A DNA stretch of 6,584 bases from Actinomycetota bacterium (GTDB lineage: Bacteria > Actinomycetota > UBA4738 > HRBIN12), in the NCBI GenBank assembly GCA_004366195.1, contig SIRV01000084.1, positions 1 through 6,584 of the forward strand, given 5' to 3'. Both the position numbers and the translations under genes were made by a program. Shown here one piece after another: positions 1-4,791 of the stretch; the first letter of the stretch is position 1; each line of letters starts with the position of its first letter. The notes beneath the pieces were generated by a model that saw only the letters and a list, made by a program, of their open reading frames with translations, was not told the origin of the DNA and made no database searches.

Positions 1-2
1 CG

Positions 3-206
3 GGGATCCAACAACCGGTGCTGCTGATCCACGGGCTCGAGGACCAGGTGATCCCGTGGGAGGCGACGAGCCTGCGGGTCGCGAACCTGGTGCCCGACGC
101 CCGGCTCTGCCTCTTCCCGCGCTGCGGCCACTGGGTGCAGCTGGAGCGCGCCGATGAGTTCCACCGTGTGGTGCGGTGGTTCCTGGCCACGGAGGGGGGG
201 TCGTGA
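3..206 (+). CDS. Alpha/beta hydrolase, C-terminal fragment (5' end outside window)
   Basis: This is the last 67 residues of an alpha/beta-fold hydrolase; the reading frame is open to the left edge, so the true start lies outside the window. The fragment begins near PVLLIHGLEDQVIP. This is the typical strand and turn that carries the catalytic acid, probably Asp14 of the visible part. It continues to RCGHWVQLE, where His43 is the expected catalytic histidine, and ends with an amphipathic helix (DEFHRVVRWFL). The nucleophile elbow (GxSxG) is not visible, so activity and substrate cannot be assigned; C-C bond hydrolases, esterases and haloperoxidase-like enzymes all share this ending. Its TGA stop overlaps the GTG start of the HAD gene, so the two are probably one transcript and translationally coupled. 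The fold is fairly certain; the reaction is unknown. Confidence 0.82.
   Translation, partial: GIQQPVLLIHGLEDQVIPWEATSLRVANLVPDARLCLFPRCGHWVQLERADEFHRVVRWFLATEGGS
191..195 (+). promoter_or_regulatory. Ribosome binding site of the HAD hydrolase gene
   Basis: GGAGG, followed by a G-run, lies seven bases before the GTG at 203. It sits inside the last codons of the alpha/beta hydrolase. It decides the HAD start in favour of GTG 203 over the in-frame ATG at 176, which would also start deep inside the upstream gene. Confidence 0.7.
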
Positions 207-901
207 GGCACGTCGCGCCCCCCGTGCGCTCCGGCGCTCCCGGAACGCCGTCGACGGCCCGCGTGGTCCTCCTCGACCTGGACAAGACCCTCGTGAACGT
301 GGAGGACCACGTCGACTACTGCGCCGCCGTGGAGGAGGCCCGGCGGGTGGCGGGCCGGGGGTCGGAGGTCGAGGTCCCGGAGGCGCCCTGGGGTCGGTGC
401 GCCTTGGAAGCGATGCGGCTGCTGGTCGCGCTCTGGGAGGATCGGGAGCGCTGGGAGCGTGCCTCTGAGGCGATCGAGGGCTACGAGTTGCGCGGCGCTA
501 CGGCCTCCCACCCGATGCCCGGGCTCGACGTGTTCCTGGAGGCCCTCGGCGAACGGCCGCGGGCCGTGGTGACGCTCCTCGGCCCCCGGGCGGCGGCCGC
601 GGTCCTCGGCCGCCACCGGATCGGCGCGGACGCGGTGGTGGCACGGGAGGTGGCCCTGCGGATCAAGCCCTACCCCGACCAGGTGCTGGAGGCGCTCCGC
701 CGGCTCGGCGCCGATCCCCGCGAGGCCCTCATGGTGGGGGACAGCGAGTGGGACGGGCTGGCCGCCCGCGCCGCCGGGGTGTCGTTCCTGGGGCTGCGCT
801 GGGGGAGGGAGCACCACGGCTTCGGGGAGGGCCCCGTCGCGCGGGACCTCGTGGAGGCGGCCGAGATGCTCCGCCCTACGCTCGGATCTCCTGGCGCATG
901 A
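203..901 (+). CDS. HAD-superfamily hydrolase (subfamily I-like phosphatase)
   Basis: This is a 232-residue protein of the haloacid dehalogenase superfamily, usually Mg-dependent phosphohydrolases in the cytosol. All four HAD motifs are visible. Motif I is DLDKT (Asp25 nucleophile, Asp27 acid/base), motif II is the Thr in VVTLLG (124), motif III is Lys155 in RIKPYPD, and motif IV is GDSEWDG (Asp180, Asp184). The helical stretch at about 30-95, between motifs I and II, is where subfamily I enzymes carry their helical cap. The first 20 residues are a Pro/Gly/Ala-rich tail before the first beta strand. The GTG start overlaps the upstream TGA (GTGA) and has a good ribosome site. The 3' end overlaps the convergent permease gene by 26 bases, with no terminator between them. 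Phosphatase activity on a small metabolite is the likely role; phosphoglycolate phosphatase-like or dehalogenase activity cannot be separated by eye. Motif I has Lys where Gly is more usual. Confidence 0.88.
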   Translation: MRHVAPPVRSGAPGTPSTARVVLLDLDKTLVNVEDHVDYCAAVEEARRVAGRGSEVEVPEAPWGRCALEAMRLLVALWEDRERWERASEAIEGYELRGATASHPMPGLDVFLEALGERPRAVVTLLGPRAAAAVLGRHRIGADAVVAREVALRIKPYPDQVLEALRRLGADPREALMVGDSEWDGLAARAAGVSFLGLRWGREHHGFGEGPVARDLVEAAEMLRPTLGSPGA

Positions 902-1847
902 AGGCCACGTAGCTCGCCGCGAAGGCCGCCGCGACGAGGGCAAGGAGCGCCACGATCTGCGGCCACACAGCGAGGAGGCTCTGGTCGAGCGCGAGGGGCG
1001 TGGGGATGGCCCGGTCCACCTGCTCCGGCAGGAGGATCCCGGCCGTCCGGACCTCCGGGTTCAGCAGCACGCCGGTCGCCTCGTCGTAGATCCCCTGGGG
1101 CGAGATGCGCCCCAGCCACATCTCCCACCGCGCGCGGGCCAGCACCTCCTCGGCGGTCGGTTGGTCCGGCACCGGGGCGACGACGTCGGCGACGAGGCCG
1201 ACGAGGAAGCTCGAGAACAGGGTGAGCACGAGCCACACCCCGATCGAGACGAGGGCGGCCGTCGCCGCGCGGCGGAGGACCACGGACAGGAAGGTGGCGA
1301 AGCCGAGCCAGACCCCCGCGTAGGCCACGGTGAGGACGTACCAGGCGAGGATCCTCGCGACCTCCTCCGCCGAGGGGGCGATCCCGAGGCGCAGGATCCC
1401 GAGGCCGGCCACGAGCAGCGTGAGCGCGAGGAGCGTGGCCGCGATCACGGCCAGGGAGGCGACGAACTTCCCGTTGATGACGTCGTCACGGTGGATCGGC
1501 TGAGCGACGAGGCGCGGGAGCGTGCGCTGGGCCCGCTCGGAGCTCACGGCGTCGAACCCGAAGGCCAGTCCGAGGAGCGGCACGAGGAAGCCGAGCATCG
1601 AGAGGAGCGAGGGGAACGTCTCCCCGGAGACCGTGAACAGCCGGATGAACAGCATCGGCGTCCCGCTCGCCTCCTCGGCCGCGCTCCGGATCTCGCCGGA
1701 GGTCGAGTACACGGCGCCGAGCGCCGCGAGGGTGATGATCACGAGGAGCACGGCGAGGCGGAGCGAGAGCAGGTGGTCGGCGAGCTCCTTCCTCGCCACG
1801 ATGCGCCACCCGCCGCCGCGGGGCACGGCGCGCGCCTCAGCGGCCAT
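876..1847 (-). CDS. ABC-2 family transporter permease (NosY-like)
   Basis: This 323-residue inner-membrane subunit of an ABC exporter would form the path for the substrate and dock the ATPase encoded just upstream. It opens with a cytosolic amphipathic segment, WRIVARKELADHLLSLR (14-30), typical of ABC-2 permeases. I count six likely membrane helices, at about 31-49, 79-99, 128-150, 166-190, 197-222 and 291-317. The cytosolic coupling region between helices 2 and 3 carries SSERAQRTLPRLVAQP and then a GK at 126-127, the family pattern seen in NosY-like proteins. A 65-residue extracytoplasmic loop between helices 5 and 6 includes RISPQGIYDEA, also a family pattern. The ATG at 1847 was chosen because it has a GAGGAGG site six bases upstream and overlaps the end of the ATPase gene by 11 bases, implying coupling. 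The substrate is unknown. The gene ends with a 26-base convergent overlap with the HAD gene. Confidence 0.9.
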   Translation of the reverse strand: MAAEARAVPRGGGWRIVARKELADHLLSLRLAVLLVIITLAALGAVYSTSGEIRSAAEEASGTPMLFIRLFTVSGETFPSLLSMLGFLVPLLGLAFGFDAVSSERAQRTLPRLVAQPIHRDDVINGKFVASLAVIAATLLALTLLVAGLGILRLGIAPSAEEVARILAWYVLTVAYAGVWLGFATFLSVVLRRAATAALVSIGVWLVLTLFSSFLVGLVADVVAPVPDQPTAEEVLARARWEMWLGRISPQGIYDEATGVLLNPEVRTAGILLPEQVDRAIPTPLALDQSLLAVWPQIVALLALVAAAFAASYVAFMRQEIRA

Positions 1848-2793
1848 CGCCGGCCTCCTCGAAGAACCGCCGGTACAGCTCGTCCAGGCGCTCCTCCCGC
1901 CGGGCGAGGGACCGCAGGTCGACGCCGGCCTCGACGAGCGCCCGCGCGAGCTCGCCGCGCACGTCGCGGTCGGCCCGGACGAGGAAGCGGTCGGGGTCCC
2001 GGGCGTCGCGTTCCACCGACCGCACCCCCGGCACGGCCGCGAGCCGTCGTTCGACGTCGCCGTCACCGGCCACCCCGACCTCGATCGTGACGGGCCCGGC
2101 GGCGATGCGCTCGGCGAGCTCCTCCACCCGGCCCTGCGCCACCATGCGTCCGCCGACGAAGATCCCGACCCGGTCGCACACCGACTGGACCTGGTGGAGG
2201 AGGTGGCTCGAGAGCAGGACGGTCGCCCCACGGTCCCGGGCCAGCGACGCGATGAGCTCGAGGATCTCCGCCACGCCCTCCGGGTCGATGCCGACCGTCG
2301 GCTCGTCGAGGATCGCGACCTCCGGGTCCTTGAGCAGGGCGTCGGCGATCCCGAGCCGCTGGCGCATGCCCCGCGAGTAGGTCTCGACCCGGGCGTCGGC
2401 CGCGTCCTCCAGGCCGACGTCGTGCAGGAGCTCGGCGATCCGGTCCTCGGCGGCGCGGCCGCGGAGCCCGTTCAGCCGTGCCGTGTAGCGGAGGTTCTCC
2501 CTCCCGGTGAGCGCGCCGTAGAAGCCGACGTCGTCCGGCACGTAGCCCACCCGCCGCTTGACCTCCAGGGCCTGGCGGGTGGGGTCGAGCCCGAGGACCC
2601 GCACGGTGCCGGCGCTCGGCTCCGACAGGCCGAGGAGCATGAGGATGGTGGTGGTCTTCCCGGCGCCGTTCGGGCCGAGGAGCCCGAAGATCTCCCCCCG
2701 GTGCAGCGTGAGGTCGAGGTGGTCCACGGCGACGAGGTCGCCGTAGCGCTTCGTCAGCCCCCGGGCCTCGACGGTGGTCGCGGCCTCGCCCAC
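1837..2793 (-). CDS. ABC transporter ATP-binding protein (exporter type)
   Basis: This 318-residue cytosolic ATPase would power the ABC-2 permease encoded directly downstream. The nucleotide-binding domain spans about 7-225. It has Walker A GPNGAGKTT (40-48), a Q-loop region GYVPDDVGFYG (83-93), signature YSRGM (139-143), Walker B VAILDEP (159-165, catalytic Glu164), a D-loop VGID (167-170) and the switch His197 in SSHLL. An Asp-Asp pair stands where many ABC proteins have the Q-loop Gln; I recall acidic residues there in NosF/CcmA-like relatives, so this looks like a subfamily trait and not damage. Residues 236-318 form a small alpha/beta C-terminal domain of the kind often appended to exporter ATPases (DUF4162-like). 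The GTG start lies 10 bases after the NEW3-type gene's stop, and that gap is filled by a GGAGG site. ATPase function is certain; the substrate is not. Confidence 0.95.
   Translation of the reverse strand: MGEAATTVEARGLTKRYGDLVAVDHLDLTLHRGEIFGLLGPNGAGKTTTILMLLGLSEPSAGTVRVLGLDPTRQALEVKRRVGYVPDDVGFYGALTGRENLRYTARLNGLRGRAAEDRIAELLHDVGLEDAADARVETYSRGMRQRLGIADALLKDPEVAILDEPTVGIDPEGVAEILELIASLARDRGATVLLSSHLLHQVQSVCDRVGIFVGGRMVAQGRVEELAERIAAGPVTIEVGVAGDGDVERRLAAVPGVRSVERDARDPDRFLVRADRDVRGELARALVEAGVDLRSLARREERLDELYRRFFEEAGDGR
1854..1860 (-). promoter_or_regulatory. Ribosome binding site of the permease gene
   Basis: On the minus strand GAGGAGG lies six bases before the ATG at 1847, inside the ATPase coding end. 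It supports the 323-residue start; the frame stays open much further upstream, but only as a shadow of the ATPase gene. Confidence 0.7.
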
Positions 2794-2798
2794 GGCCC

Positions 2799-2803
2799 CC
2801 TCC
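2799..2803 (-). promoter_or_regulatory. Ribosome binding site of the ATPase gene
   Basis: On the minus strand GGAGG directly follows the TGA of the NEW3-type gene and stands five bases before the GTG at 2793. It fills most of the 10-base gap, so the ATPase is almost certainly translated from the same mRNA. Confidence 0.75.
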
Positions 2804-3955
2804 TCAGCGACGGCCGTACCGCTGGAAGAGCCAGCCGAGCCCTGCGACCGCGGCGAGGATCAGGAGCACGCCGACCAGGCCCCACAGGCCCGAGGTCTTC
2901 ACCGTCGTGCGCAGCTCGACCTCGTCGTTCGTCTCCGCCGACGTGGCCCGGAGGGTCACGACGTAGTCGCCGGCGACGGCGTCCTCGCTCGGCGTGATGA
3001 CGGCGACGACCCGAGCGCTGTCGCCCGGGGCGATCTCGGGGATCGTCTCCGGCCGGAACTCCGTGGTCCAGCCGGTGGGGTTCGTGGCCGAGAGCTCGAC
3101 CTCCCGGAGCGGCGCCGTGCCGTCGTTCACGACGACGAGCGGGACCTCCGTGGGCTTGCCCGCCGCGACGTCGGCGTTCAGCCGCTCGTCCGGGGTGGTG
3201 AGGGTGAGCCCGTAGTTGCCGATGATCCGCACGGCGAGCTTCGCCTCGGCCGTGAGCCCGGCGCCCGCGGCCTGGACGAGGATGGGGTAGACGCCGGCCT
3301 CGGCCTGGTCCGGGGGATCCACCTCGACGGAGAGCGAGGAGCTCCCGCCGGCCTCCACGTCGACGGAGGTGGCGAGCTCCTCCCCGGCCGGCTTCACCGT
3401 CACCTGCCAGCCGGGCGGGCCCGCGCCCTGGAGATCGAAGACGGCGTCCCGCGGCGTGGCGTTGCGGAGCTCGAGGTCGAAGCGGTAGGTGGCTCCGGCC
3501 GGGCCCTGGAGACGGGGGAACTCGGTGGTGAGCGAGACGCCGCCGCGCTCGACCTTGGAAACCCGCAGCGAGAGCTCGAGCTCGTTCGTCCCGGCCGGCG
3601 AGCTCCCGACGACAGAGATCCGGTACGTCCCCGGCCTGGCCGAGGTCGGCACGGTGGCCTGGAGCTGGACCTGGGCGACGCCCTCGGCGTCCGTGAAGAC
3701 CCCGCCGATGACGAACCCCCCGCCGCGGAGCGTGGCGTCCCAGCCCTCCGGCGCCTCGGCGATCCGCAGGTCCACCGGGGTCCACGCGGGGGCGGCGACG
3801 TCGATGTCGAAGCGCACCTCCTCGCCGGGTGCGACCGTCACCGAGGGGTAGGGGGTGGTCACGTGGAGCCTCGACGCCACCTGGCCCGCGGCCGGCGCCG
3901 GCCGGCCGAGGAGCACGAGCGCGGCGCCGATGGCGAGCGGCCGGAACCAGCGCAT
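2804..3955 (-). CDS. NEW3/Ig-like repeat protein, membrane-anchored ABC exporter partner
   Basis: This is a 383-residue exported protein. A signal peptide covers about 1-24 (MRWFRPL, a hydrophobic run, then PAPAAG with likely cleavage near there). Three similar beta-sandwich domains follow at about 29-134, 138-245 and 248-354. A single membrane helix (about 356-377) and a short basic tail (QRYGRR) place the three domains outside the membrane. Each repeat has a Gly-Trp (71, 182 and 295) and a Gly-x-Tyr (109, 221 and 329) about 110 residues apart. This is the style of NEW3/COG1470 proteins (NPCBM-associated NEW3 domain). No lipobox Cys is present. It is the first gene of the exporter operon, with the ATPase 10 bases downstream, so it is probably an extracytoplasmic substrate-binding or docking subunit. 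The ATG at 3955 was chosen for its signal peptide and GGAGGAGG site; the longer frame runs back through the tRNA and is not credible. No biochemical role is known to me. Confidence 0.85.
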   Translation of the reverse strand: MRWFRPLAIGAALVLLGRPAPAAGQVASRLHVTTPYPSVTVAPGEEVRFDIDVAAPAWTPVDLRIAEAPEGWDATLRGGGFVIGGVFTDAEGVAQVQLQATVPTSARPGTYRISVVGSSPAGTNELELSLRVSKVERGGVSLTTEFPRLQGPAGATYRFDLELRNATPRDAVFDLQGAGPPGWQVTVKPAGEELATSVDVEAGGSSSLSVEVDPPDQAEAGVYPILVQAAGAGLTAEAKLAVRIIGNYGLTLTTPDERLNADVAAGKPTEVPLVVVNDGTAPLREVELSATNPTGWTTEFRPETIPEIAPGDSARVVAVITPSEDAVAGDYVVTLRATSAETNDEVELRTTVKTSGLWGLVGVLLILAAVAGLGWLFQRYGRR

Positions 3956-3959
3956 GACG

Positions 3960-3967
3960 CCTCCTCC
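3960..3967 (-). promoter_or_regulatory. Ribosome binding site of the NEW3-type gene
   Basis: GGAGGAGG on the minus strand lies four bases before the ATG at 3955. The upstream edge of this site directly touches the 16-base palindrome, so a protein or RNA fold at the palindrome could block ribosome entry. Confidence 0.75.
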
Positions 3968-3983
3968 GAACGACCCGTCGTTC
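3968..3983. promoter_or_regulatory. Perfect 16-base palindrome, candidate operator
   Basis: GAACGAC-CC-GTCGTTC has seven-base arms around a two-base centre and directly abuts the ribosome site of the exporter operon. The size and symmetry suit a dimeric repressor of the TetR type, or a small mRNA hairpin (six base pairs, four-base loop). It does not match the actinobacterial SOS box, whose GAAC and GTTC are four bases apart; here they are eight apart. No regulator gene is in the window. Confidence 0.45.
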
Positions 3984-3993
3984 CCGAGCCCCC

Positions 3994-4029
3994 CGCTCGC
4001 CGGTCCGAGCGCCGCTCGAGGGCGAGCGG
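3994..4029. repeat. Two adjacent hairpins with the same CGCTCG stem
   Basis: The first inverted repeat is CGCTCG (3994-3999) with CGAGCG (4006-4011) and a six-base loop. The second, directly joined to it, is CCGCTCG (4012-4018) with CGAGCGG (4023-4029) and a four-base loop. On the minus strand they lie 50 bases beyond the tRNA 3' end. They may terminate or process the tRNA transcript, or fold in the operon's leader. No T-run follows, so a classical intrinsic terminator is not supported. Confidence 0.5.
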
Positions 4030-4078
4030 ACCCGGGCCAGAACCCCCGGGGCCGCCCGAGGCGGTCGCCCGGAGCTCG

Positions 4079-4151
4079 TAGTCCCAACGGGATTCGAACC
4101 CGTGTCTCCACCTTGAGAGGGTGGTGTCCTAGGCCACTAGACGATGGGACC
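4079..4151 (-). tRNA. tRNA-Glu (anticodon CTC)
   Basis: The minus strand gives a full 73-base cloverleaf. The acceptor arm is GGTCCCA with TGGGACT, followed by discriminator A73. The D arm is GTCTAGTGGCCTAGGAC. The anticodon stem CCACC/GGTGG encloses the loop CTCTCAA, giving anticodon CTC, which reads GAG glutamate codons. The T arm is ACGGG-TTCGAAT-CCCGT, and the variable loop is short. The first acceptor pair is G1-U72, and no CCA is encoded after A73, so the end must be added by the CCA enzyme. CTC is the expected main glutamate decoder in such a G+C-rich genome. It lies between the divergently oriented DUF488 gene and the exporter operon. Confidence 0.95.
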
Positions 4152-4191
4152 GCAGGACCCCGGCGAGGCGGCCTCACCGAGGCCGGCGAGA

Positions 4192-4197
4192 AGTGTA
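4192..4197 (-). promoter_or_regulatory. Candidate -10 element for tRNA-Glu
   Basis: TACACT on the minus strand fits TAnnnT and would start RNA near 4185, giving a leader of about 34 bases before the tRNA. A seven-base-pair inverted repeat (CGGCCTC 4169-4175 with GAGGCCG 4179-4185) would form right at the RNA 5' end. No clear TTGACA-like -35 stands at the proper distance, so support is moderate. Confidence 0.35.
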
Positions 4198-4229
4198 GCA
4201 GCGCGGCAGGGCCCGGAGCCGGGGGCGGG

Positions 4230-4235
4230 TAGGCT
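4230..4235 (+). promoter_or_regulatory. Candidate -10 element for a leaderless DUF488 mRNA
   Basis: TAGGCT on the plus strand fits TAnnnT and ends seven bases before the GTG at 4243, so transcription would begin on or next to the start codon. The weak match to a ribosome site in this stretch agrees with leaderless translation, which is common in actinobacteria. No good -35 is visible. Confidence 0.35.
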
Positions 4236-4242
4236 CGGGCGT

Positions 4243-4791
4243 GTGGGGCCCACGATCCTCACCGTCGGCCACGGCACCCGCCCCATCGAGGCCTTCCTCG
4301 AGCTCCTGCGGACGGCCGGGGTCGAGGTCCTCGTCGACGTCCGGCGCTTCCCGAGCTCCCGCCGGAACCCCCAGTACGGCCGGGAGGCCCTGGCGGCCGC
4401 CCTCGCCGCCGCCGGGATCGACTACGTCTGGATGGGGGAGGAGCTCGGCGGGTTCCGCTCCCCGGTCCCCGGCTCGCGCCACACCGCGCTCGCGAACCGC
4501 GCCTTCGCCGGCTACGCCGACCACATGGACACGCCGGCCTTCCACCGGGGCCTGGAGCGACTGATCGGGATGGCCCGGGAGCGGCGGGTCGCGGTGATGT
4601 GCGCGGAGACCCTCTGGTGGCGGTGCCACCGGCGGATGCTGGCCGACGCCCTCCTCGCCGCCGGGTGCGAGGTCGCCCACCTCCTCGACGACGGCGAGCA
4701 CCCGCACGTCCTCCACCCGAACGCCCGGGTCGAGGACGGCCGCCCCGTCTACGACGTGGAGCCGCAGCCGCGGCTGGACCTCTCGCGCTAG
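4243..4791 (+). CDS. DUF488 family protein
   Basis: This 182-residue cytosolic protein has the DUF488 (PF04343) pattern throughout: TVGHGTRPIEAFLELL near the N-terminus, VLVDVRRFPSSR (29-40), GIDYVWMGEELGGFR (58-72), YADHMDTPAF (91-100), VAVMCAE (116-122), CHRRMLAD (128-135) and CEVAHLL (142-148). The Cys-Ala-Glu and Cys-His-Arg pairs are the conserved core of the family, and Cys120 and Cys128 lie close together. The biochemical role of the family is not established, as far as I know. The GTG at 4243 was chosen because it places the family's first strand (ILTVGHG) at the N-terminus; the longer frame begins inside the tRNA. The ribosome site is weak and a TAGGCT element lies just upstream, so the mRNA may be leaderless. 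The stop shares a CTAG with the stop of the convergent CopCD gene. Family certain, function unknown. Confidence 0.9.
   Translation: MGPTILTVGHGTRPIEAFLELLRTAGVEVLVDVRRFPSSRRNPQYGREALAAALAAAGIDYVWMGEELGGFRSPVPGSRHTALANRAFAGYADHMDTPAFHRGLERLIGMARERRVAVMCAETLWWRCHRRMLADALLAAGCEVAHLLDDGEHPHVLHPNARVEDGRPVYDVEPQPRLDLSR

Larger units (their letters stand above)
3956..4078. other. Spacer between tRNA-Glu and the exporter operon, rich in inverted repeats
   Basis: This 123-base stretch holds no gene. On the minus strand it contains, in order, two adjacent hairpins, a 16-base palindrome and the ribosome site of the NEW3-type gene. It contains no TA dinucleotide at all, so no TAnnnT -10 element can be placed in it on either strand. 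Confidence 0.7.

Noticed and set aside
1..9. CGGGGATCC at the left edge resembles cloning-vector polylinker with a BamHI site
   Set aside because: The same bases read sensibly as part of the alpha/beta hydrolase strand before PVLLIHG, and GGATCC-like strings recur elsewhere in this GC-rich window. Chance is more likely.
1522..2997. A 491-codon plus-strand open frame, and a similar 435-codon frame at 2774-4081
   Set aside because: Both are antisense to the ATPase, permease and NEW3-type genes and show low-complexity Asp/Arg/Gly/Pro-rich protein with no domain motifs.
3968..3983. LexA/SOS box reading of the GAAC...GTTC palindrome
   Set aside because: The spacing between GAAC and GTTC is eight bases, while the actinobacterial and Bacillus SOS box has four.
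4079..4151. tRNA gene as an integration (att) site for a mobile element
   Set aside because: No integrase gene and no repeated tRNA 3' segment is visible in the window.
3956..4177. Longer N-terminus for the NEW3-type protein
   Set aside because: The frame is open to 4177 but would translate the tRNA. The ATG at 3955 has a signal peptide directly after it and a strong ribosome site.
4169..4185. Seven-base-pair hairpin as a terminator
   Set aside because: It lies upstream of the tRNA, no gene transcribes into it from the right side on the minus strand within this gap, and no T-run follows. It fits better as the 5' end of the tRNA precursor.
4144..4242. Longer N-terminus for DUF488 from the ATG at 4144
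   Set aside because: That ATG lies inside the tRNA acceptor arm, and the added residues are low-complexity and precede the family's first strand.
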